Shown: in pieces, positions 54,535-64,000 of the stretch
Position numbering within the stretch: the stretch's first letter is position 1
Layout: each line of letters begins with the position of its first letter
Source of the DNA: Pilaira anomala
Lineage: Eukaryota > Mucoromycota > Mucoromycetes > Mucorales > Mucoraceae
NCBI GenBank assembly: GCA_025716855.1
Contig: JAIXMQ010000008.1
Span: 186,001-250,000 of the forward strand
Reading direction: 5' to 3'
DNA length: 64,000 nt
Notes under the pieces: model-generated
The model's database searches: none
What the model saw: the letters and a program-made list of their open reading frames with translations, nothing else
What the model was told of the DNA's origin: nothing
Translations under genes and position numbers: made by a program

Positions 54535-57138
54535 ATGCCACCTAAAGGTAAAAATGGAAAAAGAAAGAAAAAAGCTTAAGCATAAGACTGATATATATAA
54601 GAAAAGGCACAAAGAAACGCAAGTATCAATTAGAAAACGATCCTTCACAACCTAAACTGGATCGGTTTTTATCTAATGGAATAGGAGGAGGAGTGGTAAA
54701 AGATGATCCAATGGTAATTGATTCAGTACCTGAATCGTCAAATAATAAAAAGAATATTGTATTGGGTACAGTACGACAACAATCACTTACACCTTGTATT
54801 GTAATTGCCAATGCCAAACGTAAGTAGTGAACTTTTTTCACAGTAAAAAAAAAAAAAGAAAAAAAAACTAACTTTTTTTTTTGTGTATTAGCTACTCGAG
54901 CACAACATTTACCAGAAACATTTTTTAAAAGTAGTTGGGAACTTCAACAAGAATTATTGAAAGAGATATTTCAAGAACTAGAAGAAGAACAAGAGCAACA
55001 TCAAATCAATTATGTGACAGCGAGTAAAAGTGTAGAGAGTTTATGTCGATACGGTAAAAGTGAAGATTTATTTGAAAAGTTAAAGATTGAGTTAGAGAGA
55101 CATGTACAAAAGATGAAAGAGGACTTGATGAGTGTACCTGTGAATGATAATATCTTGGGTCGTTTGAGACGTTGTTGGAATACGTTTTGTAATCAATTGG
55201 CTATTATTCGAAATGTATTTATGGAATTGGATCGATCTTTTATCTTGCCGAATACTAAATTTACATCCATTATGTAAGTAGACATCACAGATCCTATATA
55301 TATATATACATACTAAATACAGGATTCAATTATTTAGTCAGTTAGGAAAACATATATTCAGTAACAAGATTTTAGATTCATCTAGTTTTCGTAACGTAAT
55401 TGTATCCGAAGTACTGAATTTAATCAAATTAGATCGAGATAACCAAAATGTGGATATCAAATTAATTCAATCAATTTTACAAATGTTGATTGAACTCTCT
55501 TATTATTCCAGTGAATTCGAATCTAAATTCTTGACGAATACAAACGCATATTACATGGCAGAATCCGATTTATTAATCAATCAATTAGAGACACCTTATT
55601 ATATTCAACACGCCTATCAACGTCGATCGCAAGAAATGAACGGGCGTATCAAATTGTATTTAGACGTACATACAAAGCAAGCACTTGCGAATGTAGTCAC
55701 AAATCAATTAATATATAGTAAAACCGAATTGATTATTAAAAAGGGGTTCGATGAGATGATGCAAAAGAACTTGTTGAAACCACTCAAGATCTTTTATGAG
55801 TTATTGGGTACGAACCCCAAGATGAGTTTATTACGACATGCGTTTGGAGAATATATCAAGAAACAAGGTGTGACCTTAATCAAGAACCCTCAATCGGATA
55901 CAACCATGGTCATGGAAATATTAAAATTCAAGACGAGTTTAGATATCGTCTTGAAACATTGTTTCGAAAACGACAAATTATTTCAAAACACACTGATGGA
56001 AAGCTTTGAATACTTTATGAACACACGTGGAAATAAATCTGCTGAACTCATTGCCAAATTTATCGATTCCAAATTAAAAATCACCAAAAAGCAACCAAGG
56101 GCAAATGAAATGGATGCAAATCAATTAGATCAAGTCTTGACACTGTTTCGATATATTCAAGGTAAAGATGCTTTTGAAACGTATTATAAAAAGTTCTTGG
56201 CAAAGCGATTGTTGACGGATAAAAGTATCTCGATTGATCTGGAACGATATGTGTTGGAGAAATTAAAGGCTGAATGTGGAAGAGAGTTCACAAAGAATTT
56301 GGAAAGTATGTTGGAAGATGTACGAAATTCGGCTTTGTTCGATCAAGACTTTAAAGAGTTCGAACCAGATGTGCCTCGTATGCCATTGACCGTCAAAGTC
56401 GTCTCTCAAGCGATCTGGCCCACTTTTCCTGCAACTCAAATTAAACTCCCTCCCAGCATGCTTCAAACTCAATCTCTTTACACTAAATTCTATACTTCAA
56501 AAAATAATGGTAAAAAACTCATTTGGCAAGACGCTTTATCCAGTTGCACCATCACTGCTCAATTCGAATTAGGCACAAAAGAAATCATTGCAAGTTTATC
56601 ACAAGCTGCCATTCTTTTATTGTTTAACGACCATATCTCCATGCCATTAAGCGAGATAGCGAGAAAAACCAACTTGGATAGTAAAGAACTCTCAAGACTC
56701 TTGGTCTCAATCTCAACAGGACCCACTAATTTCTTGAATTCAGCCAGCACAGGAACTTCAGTCACCTATCATGTCAATCCAAACTTTCAATCGAATGCAT
56801 CTCGATTACGTGTGCCTGCACCGATGATAGATCAAGCTGTAGAGGAAAAGAAAGTAGAAGAAAAAGTGTTTCAGAATAGACAACATCAAATTGATGCTAC
56901 TGTTGTTCGCATCATGAAGTCTAAAAAGACGGCAACCCATTTCGAACTTGTAACTGAAGTTATATCACAATCAAATTTTCCAGTGGATGTAAGTTTAAAA
57001 AAAAAAAACAAAAAAAAAATGTGTACTTACCTTTTATTACAGGCAACTGATATAAAGAAACGTATTGAATCTTTAATTGAGAAATATTATTTAATTCGTG
57101 ATACAGAAGATAGTTCTGTTTATATTTATCAAACTTAA
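54535..57138 (+). CDS. Cullin, CUL4-type scaffold of a ubiquitin ligase, 789 aa
   Basis: Five exons: 54535-54547 (13 nt), 54607-54819, 54892-55273, 55323-56988, 57043-57138. Cullins hold the RING protein Rbx1 at the C-terminus and a substrate adaptor (DDB1 for CUL4) at the N-terminus. The N-terminal cullin repeats include SVESLCRYGKSEDLFEKLKI and LDRSFILPNTKFTSIM; the cullin-homology domain has RGNKSAELIAKFIDSKLK, KDAFETYYKKFLAKRLL and FYTSKNNGKKLIWQDALSSC. The Nedd8 site region is VVRIMKSKKTATHFELV, with the modified Lys after VRIM, and the end is the winged helix RIESLIEKYYLIRDTED. A basic leader (PPKGTKKRKYQ) followed by QPKLDRFL recalls CUL4. Overall match is to CUL4, not CUL1 or CUL3. 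Confidence 0.92.
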
Positions 57139-57260
57139 AATCCTGTGACTGTGCGAGTGTATGTGTGCTTTTTTTCGCGCTCTTTCTCTACCCCTTTTTT
57201 TTTTTCATTTGTGTGTGAAATAAAAAAAAAAAAAGTTATTCATCTTCTCTTTTTTTATAA

Positions 57261-59621
57261 ATGAATGGACAAAAGCTTATAGTAACTTGTAAAGTAAATT
57301 TCTCTTTTTATTCTTCTTAAAAATAACAAAAACCTCCTTTCTAGACTGTGACGAGTATGGTGTATGGCCACTTATTGCAGATGACTTATCTGCACGACTT
57401 CCACTTCGAAACCTCAAGTGGCAACCTTCCAGTCAAAGAGCCGAGTGTATCATACCTATCCTTGAAGTGGATTTAAAAAGGTTTACACCAGAGCATACAC
57501 CTCAATTATTATCTGCTACACAAACTGTTTATTTAAACCTATATTTTGTTTCATGTGATGTAAGTAAAGACTTGTATTAAAAATATATATATATATATAT
57601 ATATATCAAGACAAATATTCAACATTTGTATATATTAGGATAATGAAGTCTACAAAAATCAAGTGAGAAAAAACATAAGAAATTGGGTTGAAACAATTCA
57701 ATCAAAAAAGAATCAAGAATGGCTCATTGTATATGTTGCAGATACTGAAGCGAGACGTACCAATAATTATTTAGGTCTCAAGTCGTCAGTGTATGATAAG
57801 ATCAAAACCGATTTCAATCCACCTAAACAAGATCGATGTGCTTATATTCGAAAGAAGGATCCAGAGGGTCCTCAATCTGAATTATGGACCACGTTTATAG
57901 AAAAAATGAAGGAATGTATCTTGTCTTGTTTTGATATGCAAGTGCTTCAGATACAAGAAGATACTAGACGATTAGATATGCAAAGACATATGCCTGGTTG
58001 GAATTATTGTACTTTTTTTATACTAAAAGAAGGGTTAGCACAGGCTTTTGAAATTATGACCTTGTATGAAGATGCTTTGATTCAATACGACGAACTTGAA
58101 GCTTCCTTTTTCCAAGTTTTAAGAGGTAATACTTGTATATATGTGTTTGCACATTATTTATAATCTTACCCTATTTTTTTTTTTTTTTTAAAAAAAAAAA
58201 TTCAGATAAAGCATTGGCTTGGTTCGGTCATTTTGGTGGTACAGACCCAGGCGACGATAGTGGAAACATCCTCGACTTTAAACGAAAAAACTACCGAGAA
58301 TTAATCAACAAGAACATCATCTCAGTATTTGATTTTCGAAGTTACTTATTCGCAAGACAATGTCGTATGTTATTAAAGCTACAACGTGTGATTGAAGTCA
58401 CATCGCGGGCACAAATGTTTATCACCAGCTTCATACCTTCCATTCGAGAGAACCAAGAGCATCTACCCGATAGCTTTGTAGAATCTTGGGTATTTTCTGC
58501 ATGTATGAATGTAGTGAATGAATGTGAACCTTTGTTTGCACAACTTGTCTCAGCCAATACGGATTTGATCGTACCCTATAATGCAGTGAAAGCAGATCTG
58601 TTATTGACCGCAAGAAGACAGTTGGATAAGATTGGTGTCAAATGTAAACATTTACCAATGACGGATCCGTTTTCGATTTATATTGATCATGAGGAGACCA
58701 AGTTTTCAAAAGGTGATATTACCAATCAAAAATTATTAGAGGCTATTGCGAATGTTGAGTCGTTTGATAAGACTTATATGGGATTGAGTACAAGAGCTAT
58801 CAAGAGTTATGATGCAAGTTATCGGTCTAGAGCTGCTTTGAATGTTCATGGAGACATTGCCGCTTTAAAATAGTAATTCTTGCAAAAAAAAAAAAAAAAA
58901 AAAAAAAAAAGTATTTTATAAGCATAAAAAAAAAAACGAATTAATTTTTTTTTCTTTTTTCTTTTGTAGTATTCGTGAAAGGTATGAAGAAGCAGTACGA
59001 ATTTATGAATCGATGATTTGGCGATACGGAGAACACGAATGGAGTTCAATTGAGAACAGTTTACTTATTAAATGCGCAGACTCTCAACATAGGTTAGGCA
59101 AAGTAGATCAATACGTCGAATCCTTACTAGCACTCTTAAAGAACTCCAAGTTCCTAAAGGAAGAAGAAGCCACACAATATACAGACGAATTGATTGCAAA
59201 CGTGATGAAACTAGATAAAGAGATCAAACGACCATTTTCACCCATCTTCTCTATCGCCGTTACGTCCATTATTGATGACGGAAGTCTTGTCGATAGAACG
59301 AGTGTGGAAGTCATGATCGAAAACCATTTACCAAAGACGATTAGTTATGATACAGTTTCATTACGATTGGTCGGAAGTGATCCAGAACAGATTCGGTTCA
59401 CGATTCATGATCAGAATTTAAAGCCGGGTAAAAATACGTTTTTGTTGACGAGTGAGACTTCGACGTCTGGTAATTATGTGGTGGAGACGTGTGAGATGAG
59501 GTTGGGTAAATTGATCTTTAGTAATAATTTCTTACGGCCTGGACAGAAGAAAAGGGTGGTTCGATTGAATCATGATGTTAATTTATTGTATGCTACTCTA
59601 TCTCAACCTCATGAAAGTAAG

Positions 59622-59655
<34 letters not shown>

Positions 59656-61591
59656 TGCGAGCAAGTATTAAACTTTTTCAAAAAGTCTGTTTAGGTGAAC
59701 GTCAAAAGTTATCTGTCAAGATTGAAAGTAGATCAATTCAATCGAGTGCAGGAGTTTTATTACTTCAATCACAAACGGAAAACATGAAGATTTCAAATGT
59801 CTCGAAAGTGAATGCAGTATTAACACAAAAAGACACGGAAGAAAAGAAAGTAGAGCTGGATATGTTGGAATCAGGAGAAATTGTGCTTATGGATTTAAGT
59901 CCAGATGAGACTTTAGAGTTATTTGTGATGTACGAAGGGCCTTATACTGAATTTGATTACAGAGTAAGCAAAGCGAGATAAGTAGTGATTGAAGGATTGG
60001 TTTTAATTGGTTTTATTTAGATGAAGGCTACCATTACTTACAAGATTGATGAAAAGGATCATAAATTTGTTTGTTCTGAAAATGTCAAGGTGACAGTTCC
60101 TTTACTTGTAACTGAATCTACCATCTTTAGAGAAACTTGGTAAAAACACAAGGAAAAAAAAATATATATACTAGCAGAAATAGTTTGACTTAATTTTTTC
60201 TTTCTTCTATTAGTGTCTTTTTAAAGGTAGAACTATCTTGTAATGGAGATTTACCTGTTCGAATTCTTGGATCTTATGCAAAACCATCCACCTATTATTT
60301 AGTTGAAAGTCAGTCTCAAGTCAAACAATGCGAACTGGTAAATCAGTGTAACATACACACAAAAAAAAAAAAAATGCAGATCCCTAATTGTATTTTTCAT
60401 CTAGACTTTATTTCCAAGACAAACCGTTTCTTTTATTTATAAACTTATCAAGAGAGATCAAGCCGTAGAAGGTAAAAAAAAAAAAAACCTTTTTTCTCAT
60501 GTAAATTACAACTCAATACTAACCCCTCCCCCCCTTTTTTTTTTAAATATAGATCAAGACATCAATTCAAAAATTCATTTCCATGTAAAATACAGATCAT
60601 TAAAAGAAGAAGTGGAAACCAGTTTACAATTAATGATGAAGGACACATTAAAGAAATTCAACTTGGAGCAACATTTACCTTACGTTTTTGAAAAAGTCAA
60701 GGAAGCCTTTTTGAGTTCAGTGGATTATTCAAGTTATGGGTTAACGGATGTGGTTCATTTAGATGACTTTGATGCCGAATTATGTGAATCTTTCTTACTT
60801 CATCGAGATTTAAAAACCAAGGTTCAATTATTAGATTTAATTGAAGAGTTCTTTGAGGTAAAAAAAAAAAAATTTTTTTTTTTTATGGTTTTTTATTATT
60901 ATTGTTAAAGGTTTTATATTAACGTGTTACATAAGCAACATGAGGCAATTACAGTACAGCAAATTAAACAGAGGTGTCCTCATCCTCGTGAACATGCAAT
61001 TGCTTTCCCTCTTGAAGTCCCTACTTCCAAGGTAAAAAAAAAAGAGAGAGAGAGAAACAATTATTTAATCCGTTTTTTTTTTGTATATAGATCCTTCATA
61101 CAGCCGAACTCATTCTCTCAGTAGAAAAAGAATTACTTGTCTCAGAAGCATGCCCATGTACACTTCGTATCAAACAACTCACCTACTGGACAGGAGACCA
61201 AGAGAACCGACAAAACGAATTTTATTACGACATTGATGTAGATTACGATAACTGGTTACTATCAGGCAAGAGACGTCTTCGATTCCATTCAAAGCCAGGA
61301 GAAATGATGGAATTTGATATTCAATTAGTCCCCTTAAAGACAGGCAATTTATTATTACCCTCTGTACGTATCTCTGCTGTCTCTCCTGATGTATTTGCAT
61401 CCACTGTCTATGTCAATAGCGCTCAACAGATTTTGGTTAAACCCAAGTCAAGAACAGCTACTTTCTTTGTGGAACAACAAAGGTTTATGCAACAACCTTA
61501 TGGTGTTACTACGAGTACTAGTAATAGTCCGGTCGTGGTGGAAAATACGCCAAGAGCAAGTATAAGAAGTGGCATTGAATTATCAAGTTAG
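57261..61591 (+). CDS. TRAPP II complex subunit TRAPPC10/Trs130, 1174 aa
   Basis: Twelve exons: 57261-57288, 57345-57559, 57639-58125, 58206-58872, 58970-59616, 59695-59963, 60021-60139, 60214-60337, 60405-60471, 60553-60857, 60936-61031, 61091-61591; phases sum to 1174 codons plus stop. TRAPP II activates Rab11/Ypt31 at the late Golgi. The start reads MNGQKLIVTYCDEYGVWPLI and RLPLRNLKWQPS, as in Trs130. The Foie-gras/TRAPPC10 region has EWLIVYVADTEARRTNNYLG, DRCAYIRKKDPEGPQSELW, HMPGWNYCTFFILKEGLAQA and LYEDALIQYDELEASF; the C-terminal half is beta-rich (RISAVSPDVFASTVY). Exon 1 ends at 57288 (ACTT|GTAAAG); the later GTAAAT at 57294 breaks the frame. The acceptor of exon 11 (60935) is inferred, since the nearer one gives a stop. 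Confidence 0.92.
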
Positions 61592-61598
61592 TTAGTTT

Positions 61599-62334
61599 TT
61601 AGATTTTTTTATTTTGAGTAAAAAAGTAGTTTTCGAGTGTACTCGTTTGATGAGTCTTTCGTTTTTTGGTGCTGCTGCTGCTGCTGCTGCTGCTGGGTTC
61701 TTTGGGTGGTGGACTTGCGATTTTTGTGTAAGTACCACCACATGTGAGTTGATGCTCTGCGTACCATGTGTCTGCTGGTTGTGGGGGTCTAAAAGAGGAG
61801 ATGAGTAAAAAAAGAAACAATTGGGGGTTTTTTTTTGACAGAAAGAATTGAGAAACAAACCTATTGACAGAACGTTTTACAATTCCGAAATATGGAGCTC
61901 TTTCCTGACAGATACCCTATATAAATAGAGTGTGATGAGTCTTTACTTTACAGTTACATATATATATATGTATATTTCAGTTATGATTAATCTTACATTG
62001 CACCTCCATACATGTGTAAGATAGTAATCTACTTCATCATGAAAGCTAAGAAAAACATAATGAGAATATGTTTTGTTACTTTTTTTTTTTTTTTTTTTTT
62101 TTTTTGCTTTACTTGTGAAACACTGTAATTTTGACACCCGCAGCATCGCTAATCCGTTTTGCTTCTGACAGGAATTCAGGGCCATGTCCATCTATAATTC
62201 ATGATAAATCATTGGCATTTGATTAACAGTTGTATGTTTATTTACCTCTATCTTCATTTCCTTTGGTGATAAACAAGAGAGCATGGATCATCTCGTGCTA
62301 TGAAAATATATATTAGAAATTGAAAACTTAATTT

Positions 62335-62368
<34 letters not shown>

Positions 62369-62891
62369 TGATAATTTACAAGCAATGTCTCAAACATATC
62401 TTTCTTGGGCCTGAATTTAAGTATTGGTTCAGATAAGGCTACAATACAATGATGCTGTAACCTTTTATAAGTACATGTACCCGCACTATAATACACAGAC
62501 ACAAACAAAAAAAAAATCAATCAATCAATGTAATATATATATATATATGTGTGGTAAACATGTATTACCATCTTGTCATTCGAGTTGACCATTTTACTTC
62601 TACACCACTCAATTGATTGTTAAAATAAATACGATTAAAGTAAGAAAACAATTGATGTAAATCAGGTGTTTCTTCTTCTAATATACTTTCATCTACTATA
62701 GTAGATAATTGATATGCTAAAGCCAAGTCTGACTTTTGTTGAGGTGGTAGTGGTGAAGAAGAACTTTGAGTTAGATCGATGACAAATTCATCTTGTAATT
62801 GTTTCGCTAATGCTAAATCAGCTTTATAAACTTCCTCTTCTTCTGCCCATTCTTGTTGAAGTAAACGAGCTAATGCTTCGTCTGAATTCAT
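61599..62891 (-). CDS. SPRTN-type DNA-protein crosslink metalloprotease, 284 aa
   Basis: Seven minus-strand exons: 62891-62569, 62485-62380, 62297-62246, 62191-62113, 62045-61997, 61916-61861, 61788-61599. SPRTN degrades proteins covalently trapped on DNA during replication. N-terminal helices SDEALARLLQQEWAEEEE and KADLALAKQLQDEF look like ubiquitin-interacting motifs. The SprT domain starts PDLHQLFSYFNRIYFNNQL, VKWSTRMTRCAGTCTYKR, then the active site HEMIHALL (HExxH) and GHGPEF, with FHDEVDYYLTHVWRCNGIC and YFGIVKRSVNR, and CGGTY near the end of the zinc region. The C-terminus has a Ser run and STLENYFF, similar to the PCNA-binding LxNYF of animal SPRTN but lacking the leading Gln. No UBZ finger. 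Its stop codon lies 7 bp from that of TRAPPC10 on the other strand. Confidence 0.93.
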
Positions 62892-62999
62892 GTTTATAAA
62901 AAAAAAAAAAAAAATAAAAAAAAAAAAGAGAAAAAGAGAGAGAAAAAAAAAGAGAGTAACTTTTTATTTATTTATTTATTTACTGTCAAATCAATTTAA

Positions 63000-63650
63000 T
63001 CAAGAATAATAATCTGGTTTTTTAACATTGACACCATATTCAGATAAGGCAGCAGTAAGATCTTCCATTGTTAAAACAGTTTTACGATCCTTTAAAGAAA
63101 AGATTGTATTAGTTTATGGAGATGCATTATTATTATTATTATTATTATTATTTACCTTTCCTGATTTTCGGTTACCAGATTGTCTCACTTTAGAGTATTG
63201 AAATGCATCTGTGGCTATATCAGCAACAAATTTCTGTGTTGCTAAAGCTAATAGTCTTTTACTGTACAAAAAAAAAAAAAACTTTAGTGTCGATAAACAA
63301 GAAAAGAGGAAAACATACATTCTAACATCATCACAATCGAAACCTGATTTATTCAAATAATAGTCAGTAACTGCGTCGGGTATCTAGAGGAATAAATAAA
63401 ATAAGTAACAAAAAAAAACCCCATAAAGTGAATAAGTTGTTGTTGTTGTTGTTATTACAATAGGCGCATAGTTATCCATCAGTGCAAGGAATTCAGCCAT
63501 GGTCTTTTCTTTTTTATGTTCAATTTCAATTTTAGGTACTTCTATTATTGGTATTGTGATAGCAGGTTGTGAAGGTGGTTGTAACGGAGGTGGCATATCA
63601 TTGTTTTTATTAGGTATTTGAAGAGAATTGGATGTATTCGTATCACTCAT
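63000..63650 (-). CDS. TFIID/SAGA subunit TAF10, 150 aa
   Basis: Four minus-strand exons: 63650-63459, 63383-63319, 63261-63156, 63089-63000. TAF10 is a histone-fold protein shared by TFIID and SAGA. After a Pro/Asn-rich leader, [60 protein letters not shown] and [29 protein letters not shown] cover the whole TAF10 fold, including the conserved LTMEDL and the xVKKPxYY end. The third intron begins at the exon 3 donor GGAAAG|GTAAAT and contains an ATT repeat (63127-63151). It is followed on the same strand by SPRTN, whose start codon lies about 108 bp downstream of the TAF10 stop. Confidence 0.96.
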
Positions 63651-64000
63651 AATTGAAAGCTTTTTTTTAAAAAAAAAAAAAAAAAAAAAGAGAGAGAGAA
63701 AGAAGAAAGGAATAAGAAAAAGTCACGGTTCGGTTTAAATCAAAGATAAAACATGTACAATTAAAAATAACAACAAAAATAAAAAACTAAAACAAAGTTA
63801 AAATCTACAATCACTTTAAAGTATACTTGAACTCATTTTTTGCTTTAAAAAAAAAAAGAAGAAGGTCTTCAGGATGTAAGATAGTTAAAGAATACAGAGA
63901 GAGAGAGAAAGGGAGGGAGTATTAAATATCACGTGATTCTTTCATCATCATCAGGTACAACACGAAATTTTGTTTGTAAACCCTCCCTTTTTCTTTTTTT
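63651..64000. other. Promoter side of TAF10 and window end
   Basis: A purine-rich (on the plus strand) stretch with A runs and GA repeats at 63661-63700 forms the TAF10 leader. A GA-rich patch lies at 63896-63919. No further gene is visible before the window ends. Confidence 0.5.

Overview
The window looks like nuclear DNA of an early-diverging fungus, most likely Mucoromycota (Mucorales-like). The reasons are strong A+T bias with many poly(T)/poly(A) tracts, intron-rich genes with short introns (about 50-110 nt, GTAAGT-type donors), a fungal gene set (WOPR and velvet regulators, Skt5/Chs4, an AreA-type motif) and decayed transposon families of the kinds I associate with Mucorales. Genus cannot be fixed from the sequence alone. 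Gene models were built by hand from splice motifs and checked by reading phase and family resemblance; no database search was run.

Layout. 1-5.9 kb: 3' part of mitochondrial HSP60, a WOPR (Gti1/Pac2) regulator and an MFS transporter. 5.9-8.7 kb: no gene seen. 8.7-10 kb: 14-3-3. 10-11 kb: a helical-repeat protein on the minus strand. 11.5-12.7 kb: a transposase-like scrap and an orphan three-exon gene. 14.4-17.6 kb: a small AreA-motif protein, a Pro/Gln-rich mini-protein and a GT49/LARGE-like glycosyltransferase. 17.8-23.1 kb: two velvet genes flanking cytosolic threonyl-tRNA synthetase. 23.4-27.7 kb: a TBC RabGAP and a START lipid-transfer protein. 27.7-31 kb: non-coding, with an endonuclease-domain relic. 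31-32.5 kb: Skt5/Chs4-like chitin-synthase activator with a CaaX box.

33-50 kb is a transposon graveyard broken by thioredoxin reductase (39.2-40.5 kb). It holds a MULE/SWIM transposase fragment, two PD-(D/E)XK-like relics, a Tc1/mariner relic, a LINE reverse transcriptase relic, an F-box-like relic, a large degenerate Hsp70-like gene and, most interesting, the 3' half of a Fanzor (eukaryotic TnpB-like, RNA-guided nuclease family) gene at 37.2-38.1 kb with two clean introns and an intact zinc ribbon plus RuvC-III motif.

51-64 kb is dense housekeeping DNA: cysteine synthase, a Ser/Thr-rich orphan, CUL4-type cullin, TRAPPC10/Trs130, SPRTN-type DNA-protein crosslink protease and TAF10. The housekeeping genes serve protein folding, translation, vesicle traffic, ubiquitin ligation, DNA repair and transcription; nothing suggests they form one pathway. 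The main novelty lies in the transposon-rich middle.
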